NCBI RefSeq assembly: GCF_900176365.1
Contig: NZ_FWXY01000034.1
Span: 1 to 36,346 of the forward strand
Direction of reading: 5' to 3'
Origin: Desulfocicer vacuolatum DSM 3385
GTDB taxonomy: Bacteria > Desulfobacterota > Desulfobacteria > Desulfobacterales > Desulfobacteraceae
Length of the DNA stretch: 36,346 bases
The position numbers and the translations under genes are program-made. The notes under the pieces were generated by a model that saw only the letters and a list, made by a program, of their open reading frames with translations, was not told the DNA's origin and did no database searches. Each line of letters begins with the position of its first letter. The stretch's first letter is position 1. Of this stretch, positions 8,662-15,586 are shown in pieces.

Positions 8662-9822
8662 TTATAAGGGGCGCTGACCGGCGAGCAGTTTACGTCCAAT
8701 GATGATCCGGTGTATTTCTGCGGTGCCTTCAAAAATCCGCAAGATTCTTGCATCCCGCAGAATCCGTTCCACCACGTTTTCAAAAAGACAGCCGTCCTTT
8801 CCGAAAATTTCCATGGCCTTTTCAACCACCCGGCCCACCATCTCTGACCCGTAAAGTTTACACATGGCAACTTCCAGCTGGGCATCTTCCTTGCGGTCCA
8901 TTTTGGCAGCCGTTTTATAGAGTATGGTTCTTGCGGCGTAGAGTTCTGTGGCCATGTCGGCCAGGAGCCACTCAAATGACTGGTACCGTGAAAGGGGTTT
9001 ATCGTTGAATTTTTTGGAGGTGGCATATTCCACAGCCATGTCCAACAACCGTGTGGCCATACCCACCGAGGTGGCGGCAACTCCCATGCGACCTTCATCA
9101 ACGGTTTTCAGGGCCACTGTCAACCCTTTGCCCTCGGTACCGATAAGATTTTGAACCGGCACCGGGGTGTCCTTGAAAATCACTTCACTCTTGTGGGAGC
9201 CCTGCATGCCCATGGACTGGTGAACATTACCGATGGAAATACCCGGAAAATCCTTTTCCACGATAAAGGCAGAAATGCCTCCCTTGGCACCTTTGTCCGG
9301 ATCTGTGACGGCAATAACGATGAAAACATCGGCAATGGGTGCATTGGTGATAAAATGTTTCATGCCGTTGAGCAGGTAAACATCCCCTTTTTTTTCAGCC
9401 GTGGTGGTGATGCTGGCGGCGTCAGATCCGGCATTTGGTTCAGTAAGGGTAAAGGCGGAAATCCATTCGCCGCTGGCCAGCCTGGGCAGATATTTTTTTT
9501 TCTGCGCTTCATTACCGTCCAGGACAATACTTCTGGAACCCAGGCCGTTGTTGAGGCTGATGATGTCCATAAAGGCGAAATGGGTCTTGGCCAGCTCTTC
9601 TTCAACTGTGCAAAAGGCCGTTTTGCCCATGCCCATACCCCCATATTCTTTGGGGATGGTCAGTCCGAAATACCCCCTCTCTCTCATTTGGGCCAGAATA
9701 TGCTCGGGAATCCGGTTGTTGCTTTCAACATCCTGCTCAAATGGTGCCAGCTCTTTTTGTGCAAATTGCCGGATTTCCATTCTGAGCGCTTCCAATTGAT
9801 CTGCTTGCAAAAGGGTCATCAC
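8662..9822 (-). CDS. Acyl-CoA dehydrogenase (canonical active site)
   Basis: A 386-residue FAD enzyme that oxidises an acyl-CoA to the 2-enoyl-CoA and passes electrons to ETF. The family features are all visible: FTLTEPNAGSDA (flavin/substrate loop), SKKFNDKPLSRYQ helix, and ILRIFEGTAEIHR with the catalytic base at about E365. It is the first gene of the hut operon; the start codon pair ATGATG follows AAGGAGG at 5-8 bases. The promoter with 12-bp-spaced TTATAT boxes lies about 75-110 bases upstream. Substrate inferred from context: 3-(imidazol-4-yl)propionyl-CoA. Butyryl-, glutaryl- or aryl-propionyl-CoA would look similar at this level. Confidence 0.93.
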   Translation of the reverse strand: MMTLLQADQLEALRMEIRQFAQKELAPFEQDVESNNRIPEHILAQMRERGYFGLTIPKEYGGMGMGKTAFCTVEEELAKTHFAFMDIISLNNGLGSRSIVLDGNEAQKKKYLPRLASGEWISAFTLTEPNAGSDAASITTTAEKKGDVYLLNGMKHFITNAPIADVFIVIAVTDPDKGAKGGISAFIVEKDFPGISIGNVHQSMGMQGSHKSEVIFKDTPVPVQNLIGTEGKGLTVALKTVDEGRMGVAATSVGMATRLLDMAVEYATSKKFNDKPLSRYQSFEWLLADMATELYAARTILYKTAAKMDRKEDAQLEVAMCKLYGSEMVGRVVEKAMEIFGKDGCLFENVVERILRDARILRIFEGTAEIHRIIIGRKLLAGQRPL

Positions 9823-9883
9823 TGCCTCCTTGGAAAAGGTATAAAATCAAATGAATCAGTGGTTAATCATTTTAGTTAGCTTT

Positions 9884-9930
9884 TTATATAACTACTTATA
9901 TAATTACTTAAAAGGTTTTGTATTTGTCAA
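9884..9930 (-). promoter_or_regulatory. Promoter/operator of the acyl-CoA dehydrogenase-hut operon
   Basis: On the minus strand TTGACA (9930-9925, in TTGACAAATA) is followed by an AT-rich stretch. Two tandem 12-bp units on the plus strand, TTATATAACTAC (9884-9895) and TTATATAATTAC (9896-9907), cover the expected -10 and start region. A third unit begins TTA at 9908. The same layout precedes the YjiH gene, so this is probably an operator for the nearby MarR-GNAT regulator. Confidence 0.6.
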
Positions 9931-10003
9931 TAGTTTTTAATTTTTTTTGGAAAAAAGGAGGGTAATCAGGGCTTTGAAGAAAGGACTTTTCAAGGGATAA
10001 AAC

Positions 10004-10125
10004 GATTTTTCGGCATGATTCATTTTCCAATTTACACTTTTCAAAAAAATATGCCCATTTCCCGGGAACACTTCATCGAAAAGTGTAAACTACTTTTGAA
10101 ATTGTATGAAAAATGCCGATTTTTC
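10004..10125. mobile_element. MITE-like palindrome with 8-bp target duplication
   Basis: GATTTTTC at 10004-10011 and again at 10118-10125 flanks a 106-bp palindrome. The ends are GGCATGATTCAT and, complemented, GGCATTTTTCAT; inner arms TTTACACTTTTC (10031-10042) and GAAAAGTGTAAA (10078-10089) are perfect; the centre holds TTCCCGGGAA. It carries no transposase. Between it and hutD (10126-10339) I see only unassigned sequence and an AGCCGGCT...TTTTTTTT stretch near 10250-10275. Confidence 0.65.
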
Positions 10126-10339
10126 AAACTGAAAAACGCAATGGGAAGAACAACCAATCACGATAACGAGGTATTCAGGCAGGTAAAGAGCAGCTGGAAA
10201 AATCCAGCCAACACGTGGTAAAGAATCCGGCCCTTAAAAAATAAAGGTATGAGCCGGCTGATGATTTTTTTTGTGTGGCAGGCAGGTATGGCAGGTAGGA
10301 TTTTATTGCGGCCCTGTTGCATCCGGCCGTGTTTTTAAC

Positions 10340-10933
10340 TTATTTGATCTGTATGCAGATCATATTTTTACCCTGGATTTGCCAGGAGTGGCAGAGTTTT
10401 GCCTCGCCTGTCTGGTGAAAGAGATGGCCGGCGGGCAGGTGGATTTCATTTTTCCCCGGCCGGTTCAGAAAGGTATCGTGTTCAGGGGCATAGATCAGAA
10501 AATCTGTGGCATTAATTTCCAGGTCATAACGTCCTTGTGCCTTGAATAGATCCACAGAGGCGGAGTATCGGTCCTTACGAACCATGATGTTGAAATCCTG
10601 GATCGGGCCGTTGAGCAAGGTGGCACGGGTACCGGCATCTCCGGAAAATTGTGCCAGATCATAAGGGCTCCGGAATTTATGGTTCTCACCGGTGGCACAA
10701 AACAGGTCCATGCCCTTTCCCTCCAGCATGATCAAAATTCGGTCATACCCTGAAAAATCTGAAAAAAAACCGTCCCTGTCCACCACGGCCCGGCTGATGC
10801 GCCAGTCAAAGGGAGCATCTTTTTTTGTCTGTTTAATCATCAATTCACGGGTCACCCCCTGCCCATTTTTCCAGGGCAGATCCAAAAAGTCACTGGGTGG
10901 GATAATGGTATATTTCATTGTATTTTCCGGCAT
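10340..10933 (-). CDS. hutD: HutD/Ves family protein
   Basis: A 197-residue protein of the HutD/Ves family (PF05962, cupin-like fold). Its family marks are the N-terminal segment PPSDFLDLPWKNGQGVTREL, the block FDWRISRAVVDRDGFFSDF and the turn GYDRILIMLEGKGMDL. HutD is a small conserved member of histidine-utilisation clusters; in Pseudomonas it is thought to limit hut expression, but its ligand role is not settled. The start at 10933 lies six bases after the stop of the MarR-GNAT gene, so they form one unit; an ATG at 10918 preceded by GGAA is an alternative. Its presence ties this block to the hut operon next door. Confidence 0.88.
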   Translation of the reverse strand: MPENTMKYTIIPPSDFLDLPWKNGQGVTRELMIKQTKKDAPFDWRISRAVVDRDGFFSDFSGYDRILIMLEGKGMDLFCATGENHKFRSPYDLAQFSGDAGTRATLLNGPIQDFNIMVRKDRYSASVDLFKAQGRYDLEINATDFLIYAPEHDTFLNRPGKNEIHLPAGHLFHQTGEAKLCHSWQIQGKNMICIQIK

Positions 10934-10939
10934 GGGTGC

Positions 10940-11911
10940 TTATCCCATGATTTTATAAAGCTGTGCAAAGGAAACAGTGGCGCCTTCTTCTATTTCTTTG
11001 AGCTTGAAATTATTTTTCTGATATAATTTTAAAATATTGGAACTTGCAGTTTCCACACTGGCGGTGATTTCCGTGATCCCTTTTTTTTCCAGTTCAAGGG
11101 ATGTTTTATCCAGTAATATCTGTATGATCTGATCTGATATCTGTTCTTTTTCAAATATTAATGTTAACCGGGCCGTTTGGGTGGGTGCGTCAATGGCGGC
11201 GGCACAGGCGGCAATGGTCCGGTCCCCAAGAACAGCCAGAAGGATCACATGGGTTTGGCTTTCATATACAAGTTTATGGGTCTGATTGATCCAGTCCATG
11301 TTGCCCTGAATGGTGTCGGGGTTTTCTGCGATCCAGTTAAGTGCCAGGGCCATGAGCCCCTCGTGGTAGGCTTCGGCATAGGGGACGATCTCAATTTTTT
11401 CAAGAAAGCGATTGAACTGAAGTTTTTTTTCAACCAGATCCACAAGATCAACGCGGTCCATCTCATCTTCCAGTTCTTCCAATAGCTCAAGGGCTTTGGA
11501 GGATGCGCCTTCACTTCTGGGCAGTTCATGCATGGTTTCCAGCAGGGCCCGCCATACCGGCTTGATTTCGCTAAGTTTTTCTTTTCCTGCATTGGTAAGT
11601 ATAACTTTTTTGACCCGCTTATCTTCTTTGTTCTGCTGAATGTTGACAAATCCCTTTTTTTTCAAAGCGGTGACGATCTGGCTGGCGCCTGGATGGGTGA
11701 TTTCCAATTCCCCGGCAACCTTTGAAATAGTGACTTCTTTGTGTCTACTCAGAAGATAGAACACCGGGAACCAGCTGGCTTCAAAACGGATACCCTGGTC
11801 GGCATAAATTATTGAAAGATCATTAAAAAATTTATCGCTCAACCTTTTAAGCCGTGTGCCGAACAAGAGTGTACCGGTTTTTTTATAAAGGGACATATCA
11901 AGCCTTTTCAT
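10940..11911 (-). CDS. MarR-type regulator fused to a GNAT-like domain
   Basis: A 323-residue protein. Residues about 30-115 form a MarR winged helix (TISKVAGELEITHPGASQIV recognition region and wing KEDKRVKKVILT). Residues about 170-323 resemble a GNAT acetyltransferase (HVILLAVLGDRTIAACAAAI and a C-terminal SSNILKLYQKNNFK). This fusion type is known in many bacteria but the roles of the GNAT half are mostly untested. Several MarR proteins respond to CoA thioesters, so urocanyl-CoA or a related ester is a reasonable ligand guess. It is co-transcribed with hutD. A TTATATAA box at 11918-11925 lies just before the start and would allow autoregulation. ATG 11896 with AAAAGG six bases upstream is an alternative start. 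Confidence 0.85.
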   Translation of the reverse strand: MKRLDMSLYKKTGTLLFGTRLKRLSDKFFNDLSIIYADQGIRFEASWFPVFYLLSRHKEVTISKVAGELEITHPGASQIVTALKKKGFVNIQQNKEDKRVKKVILTNAGKEKLSEIKPVWRALLETMHELPRSEGASSKALELLEELEDEMDRVDLVDLVEKKLQFNRFLEKIEIVPYAEAYHEGLMALALNWIAENPDTIQGNMDWINQTHKLVYESQTHVILLAVLGDRTIAACAAAIDAPTQTARLTLIFEKEQISDQIIQILLDKTSLELEKKGITEITASVETASSNILKLYQKNNFKLKEIEEGATVSFAQLYKIMG

Positions 11912-12022
11912 TATTAATTATATAAATGCCCCATAAAAAACACATACACCCCGTACTTTGCAAGCAATTTTCCTGATTTTCCCGGGGCAGCCGCGCATGC
12001 CCCGGGAATATGACAAATTTAA

Positions 12023-13387
12023 TTAAAAAATGATGTGGGCCGCAATGGCTACCAAGGGAATGGCAATGATGGTACGGATAAAGAAAATGGCAACAAGTTC
12101 CCACACCTTTAATGGAATGTCTGCTTCCAGCATGGCATTGGCGCTTTCTGTGAAAAATATGACCTGTACCGTGGACAGGGTACAGACAAAAAACAGGCTC
12201 ATGGTGGATACTTTTGCCCCGGATGCGATGATGATGGGCAGCGCAATCTCGGTAATGGATACCAGGACTGTTGAGCCAATGGCCTGTGCATCGGGAAGGC
12301 CCATGAGCTCGAGTATGGGAGTAACAGGAACACCCAGCCAGTCAAATACCTGGGTATAGGTGGCCAGAATCAGGGCCAGGGTGGCAATGGAAACCACGTA
12401 GCCCACAATTTTCTGTGCAAATTTTACCGCATCAATAACACCCTGGGAAAACATCCGGGGATTGGCTCCCGCCGCCTTTTCCATGGCAACACCGGCGGCT
12501 TCGCCGATAATCTTTGGGCTCAATGGGGCGGGGGTTCGCATCTCTTGTGTTTGTTCCCGACCGTCTATATAAACATCTTTTTTCAAGGACAGGGGGGGAA
12601 TCCGGGTCACAATGGCCGCCAGGATAAAGGTGATAATAAACGAGGAGATAATCACATGGGGAAGGTATTCCATGATACCGCCGATGGAGGTCAAAAGGGC
12701 GAAAAAGCCAAGGGAGCATATACTGAAGTTAGTGGCGATGCTGGCCGATTCCCGCTGGGTATAATACCCGTTTTTATATATTTTATTGGTGATGAAAATT
12801 CCCACAGCCGGATCGGCCACAAAAGATGTCACCGCATCCACAGCTGACCTGCCTGGAAGGCGATAAATGGGTCGCATCAAAGGTGCCATCAGGGTGCCGA
12901 TAAATTCGAGAAATCCAAATTCGGTCAAAAACATCACCAGGGTGCCGGCAAGGGAAACCGTGAGTAGAACACTGCAGCCAATGTGAAAGGCCAGACCGCC
13001 GATATCCTTATGGAGAAGCCATTCCGGCCCGATCTTAAAGACGATCATAAACCCGAAAACAGCTGCCAGTCCAAAGAGAAAACCATTAAAAAGACCGTCT
13101 TTTTCATGGTATTTCTTAAATACGGGAATCTGTGTGGTCCTGGAAAGAATCCAGGTGACAAACAAGAGGACGACAACACCCAAAGTAAGATATTCCAGGC
13201 CTTTTCCAAGAAATTCCTTGATTAAATCAATGATCAGGATCAAAGGAATTTTTGATTCTCCAGATGCCGTGGAAAAGGGAATAAAAAACAAAATAATCCC
13301 CACCAGGCTTCCGGCGATTGATTTGAAGGCCGCTCCCCCTTTGGCGCTCTGCTCCATGGCCTCATCCTTTTTCAAAGCTTCTTCCAT
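12023..13387 (-). CDS. YjiH family membrane protein (nucleoside-recognition/Gate domain)
   Basis: A 454-residue integral membrane protein with roughly ten or eleven hydrophobic segments, after a short charged N-terminus (MEEALKKDEAMEQ). The internal DAVTSFVADPAVGIFITNKI and GVIDAVKFAQKIVGYVVSIA stretches fit the YjiH/Gate-domain family. No substrate is firmly known for this family. Position next to hutD and a hut-type regulator, and an operator like that of the hut operon, suggest it transports the substrate of the pathway (histidine, urocanate or imidazolepropionate). It has AAGGAG about 12 bases before the ATG, and a roughly 180-base leader with a possible short ORF. Confidence 0.8.
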   Translation of the reverse strand: MEEALKKDEAMEQSAKGGAAFKSIAGSLVGIILFFIPFSTASGESKIPLILIIDLIKEFLGKGLEYLTLGVVVLLFVTWILSRTTQIPVFKKYHEKDGLFNGFLFGLAAVFGFMIVFKIGPEWLLHKDIGGLAFHIGCSVLLTVSLAGTLVMFLTEFGFLEFIGTLMAPLMRPIYRLPGRSAVDAVTSFVADPAVGIFITNKIYKNGYYTQRESASIATNFSICSLGFFALLTSIGGIMEYLPHVIISSFIITFILAAIVTRIPPLSLKKDVYIDGREQTQEMRTPAPLSPKIIGEAAGVAMEKAAGANPRMFSQGVIDAVKFAQKIVGYVVSIATLALILATYTQVFDWLGVPVTPILELMGLPDAQAIGSTVLVSITEIALPIIIASGAKVSTMSLFFVCTLSTVQVIFFTESANAMLEADIPLKVWELVAIFFIRTIIAIPLVAIAAHIIF

Positions 13388-13418
13388 CTGTCACTAACTC
13401 CTTTACACATTTATATTG

Positions 13419-13487
13419 TTAATAATACGAACAGCATCGATGGACCAGACTTTTTTTCCGGTTGGCGGCGCTGCCGTCCAAATCCAT
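13419..13487 (-). CDS. Possible 22-aa leader ORF upstream of the YjiH gene
   Basis: ATG at 13487 has a near-perfect ribosome site (AAAAGGAGGGATCA). It encodes MDLDGSAANRKKSLVHRCCSYY and stops 31 bases before the YjiH start. The +1 frame of the same stretch reads WIWTAAPPTGKKVWSIDAVR with a stop just before the YjiH ribosome site, which looks more protein-like but has no start codon. I cannot decide whether either is made. Confidence 0.3.
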   Translation of the reverse strand: MDLDGSAANRKKSLVHRCCSYY

Positions 13488-13547
13488 TGATCCCTCCTTT
13501 TGCGAAAATATGCACATTCAGTGGTGCGTAATAAATTATTTTTGAAT

Positions 13548-13600
13548 TTATATTAGTATTTATATAAAATCTTATATATGTGCCAATCCTTATTTGTCAA
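13548..13600 (-). promoter_or_regulatory. Promoter/operator of the YjiH gene
   Basis: Minus strand: TTGACA (13600-13595), 17-base spacer, ATATAA as -10 (13577-13572). TTATAT recurs on the plus strand at 13548, 13560 and 13572, exactly 12 bp apart, so one box is the -10 and two lie downstream. The -35 context TTGACAAATA is identical to that of the acyl-CoA dehydrogenase-hut operon. Confidence 0.7.
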
Positions 13601-13730
13601 GACTTTTTTGGGGTTGGATATGGGATAAAAACAGGTGGGGGGAAAGCTGTCCTGATTGTAAATTCAGTGCTTGAATAGGAATATCACGTCATTTTTTTTA
13701 AAAAGACTTACAAAGAAAAAAGTTGAAAAA

Positions 13731-13940
13731 TTGCTATTATAATGTTCACAAAATGTTTATAAAGCCAGAGTTATAAACACATATTTATAAATCAGTACAA
13801 AACCCATTTTTTTTAAACACAAAAACAGATACATTCCAGTAAATTTGATAAGAAAATTATTCTTTTAATATTCAGCCCTTATAACTTTTATTAGCTTATA
13901 AACACCCCTTATTATGAATTATTAAAAATATTATTTTATA
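13731..13940 (+). repeat. AT-rich repeat R5, copy 1
   Basis: About 200 bp with clear similarity, in the same orientation, to 16848-17060. It carries TTATAAACA-type 9-mers in both orientations near 13757, 13770 and 13894. A shorter relative lies at 24122-24170. No coding potential is visible. Confidence 0.7.
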
Positions 13941-13974
13941 TAAAAGACTTTCCAAACCCAAAATGTATTTTAAG

Positions 13975-14034
13975 CTTTGTTGTGGGTGGAACCGAATCAG
14001 AATACGGTCTGCCCGTGGCAGTTATATGAAATAC
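13975..14034 (-). repeat. Dispersed repeat R2, copy A
   Basis: A 60-bp unit bounded by GTATTT and AAATAC. Its complement matches 31831-31891 almost throughout (core TGCCACGGGCAGACC and CCCACAACAAA) and 15292-15351 more loosely. The arms CGGGCAGA and TTCTGCCC in copy B can pair. Confidence 0.75.
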
Positions 14035-14080
14035 AAAAAACAAATTAAAAAGGTTCTTCAGACTCATAAACAAAATTATT

Positions 14081-15319
14081 ATGAAAATTCTTCATATTTT
14101 AAGCCAAATGCCGGATTTCACAGGTTCGGGAAAAACCCTTCAAGCCATTATTAAACAGGCAGAAATCAAAGGGCATGACAATTTTATGGTTGCCGGGATT
14201 CAGAACGATTTTCAACCTGATCCAAACCTGATACATTTAAATCATGCCATTTTTGTCCGCTTTAACGGTATTGATCTTAATTTTCCATTGCCGGGCATGA
14301 GCGATGTCATGCCATACAAAAGCACGGTTTTCTCCGGCATGACTTCGGAATCATTGGCACAATACCAAAGGGCATTTAAACATAAAATTGAATTGGCAAA
14401 GGAACGATTCAACCCGGATATTATTCATACCCATCATCTCTGGATTGCTTCAAAAATTGCCCGGGAAGTATTTGCAGAACGTCCCGTGGTCACCTCATGC
14501 CATGGCACTTGCCTGCGTCAATATTCCCTGTGCCCGGAAATAGGGACGCAAATCACCGGGGCCGTCAAAAAAATGGATAGAATATTCTGCCTGAGCCGTC
14601 ACCAGAAGAATCAGGTTCAACAAATTCACGGCATTGCGCCTGAAAAAATAAAAATAACCGGTGCAGGGTTTGATCAAAACCTGTTTAACTTTAACGCGAA
14701 ATCTGACACCAAAAAAAATAAAGGCCCTGTTGAAATCCTTTACGCGGGTAAATTGAGCCGGGCCAAAGGGGTTCCATGGCTGCTGCGTTCCCTTCAGACA
14801 CTGCCCCATCTTAACTTTCGCCTTCATCTGGCCGGATCGGGAAGTGGCATGGAAAAAGAAGCGTGTCTGGCATTGGCATGGGCCCTGGGAGACCGGGTAA
14901 TTTTACATGGGGCCCTCTCACATAACGATCTGGCCTGTGTGATGCGAAAAGCCCATCTTTTTGTACTGCCCTCATTTTTTGAGGGATTACCTCTGGTCAT
15001 TATGGAAGCCCTGGCTTCAGGGTGCCGCATCCTGACCACAGCATTGCCGGGCACAAGAGAAATATTAAAGGATACTCAATCTGATATGGTGGATTTAATA
15101 GAACTGCCGGAACTTAAAAATATTGATACTCCCTTTGAGAAGGATATACCCTTACTGGAACAAAGATTGTCCCAGGGCCTTGAAAACAGCATCAAAATAA
15201 TCCTGTCCAGCAGGCAACCGGATATAAGATGGGCAAAAGATATCACCCATGAATATACATGGGAAAAGGTTTTTTCAAGAATGGAAGATGCGTATCACTG
15301 CCACGGGACCGTATTTTGA
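14081..15319 (+). CDS. GT4 family glycosyltransferase
   Basis: A 412-residue GT-B fold enzyme. The N-terminal domain opens with MKILHILSQMPDFTGSGKT, the acceptor side of GT4 enzymes, and the C-terminal donor domain has ILYAGKLSRAKGVPWLLRSL and the EX7E motif in FFEGLPLVIMEALASG at about residues 300-313. It should transfer a sugar from a nucleotide-sugar donor to a glycan, lipid or other acceptor; none can be named. No strong ribosome site precedes ATG 14081. It stands alone between two AT-rich repeats, without other envelope-sugar genes. The last residues (YHCHGTVF) and stop lie inside an R2 repeat, so its native C-terminus may have been replaced. Confidence 0.9.
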   Translation: MKILHILSQMPDFTGSGKTLQAIIKQAEIKGHDNFMVAGIQNDFQPDPNLIHLNHAIFVRFNGIDLNFPLPGMSDVMPYKSTVFSGMTSESLAQYQRAFKHKIELAKERFNPDIIHTHHLWIASKIAREVFAERPVVTSCHGTCLRQYSLCPEIGTQITGAVKKMDRIFCLSRHQKNQVQQIHGIAPEKIKITGAGFDQNLFNFNAKSDTKKNKGPVEILYAGKLSRAKGVPWLLRSLQTLPHLNFRLHLAGSGSGMEKEACLALAWALGDRVILHGALSHNDLACVMRKAHLFVLPSFFEGLPLVIMEALASGCRILTTALPGTREILKDTQSDMVDLIELPELKNIDTPFEKDIPLLEQRLSQGLENSIKIILSSRQPDIRWAKDITHEYTWEKVFSRMEDAYHCHGTVF

Positions 15320-15440
15320 TCTCGGTCTGTAAACAACTAAGCTGGAAATACGCCCTTGAGGAGTATTTCATATAAACGGGCATTTTCTGTGGATCACAAC
15401 AAATATAAGGTCATAGACGCGGAGCCAAATGGTATTATAT
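15292..15440 (+). repeat. R2 copy followed by R3 repeat between convergent genes
   Basis: 15292-15351 is R2 (CACTGCCACGGG to GGAAATAC). It is followed by a spacer and GAGTATTTCATATAAAC (to about 15378), also found after R2 at 31907-31922. 15388-15440, read on the minus strand, is R3: it matches 24876-24930 with few changes (ATTTGGCTCCGCGTCTA core). R1 copy 2 abuts it, so three repeat families are stacked here. Confidence 0.7.
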
Positions 15441-15560
15441 CGCCGCCCCCCCCGACGGGCAATGGTCCCGGACCGGAACTGTAGACAGCTCGATTGTCCG
15501 GTTCCTATTGCCCATCGGAGGGGCGGCTCTGATGAGGTTGCCCGGAAGTTTTATTTTCTA
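15441..15560 (-). repeat. Dispersed foldback repeat R1, copy 2
   Basis: The reverse complement matches 370-487, including TAGAAAATAAAAC, the GGAACCGGACAAT and CTGTCTACAGTTCCGG core, and the C-rich/G-rich arms. It ends 26 bases from the stop of the phosphatase gene. Confidence 0.8.
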
Positions 15561-15586
15561 CTAAAAAAAACAACTTAAAACCGATT

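Noticed and set aside
10015-10221. 68-codon frame on the plus strand
   Set aside because: Its first half is the palindromic MITE and no ribosome site or family is seen.
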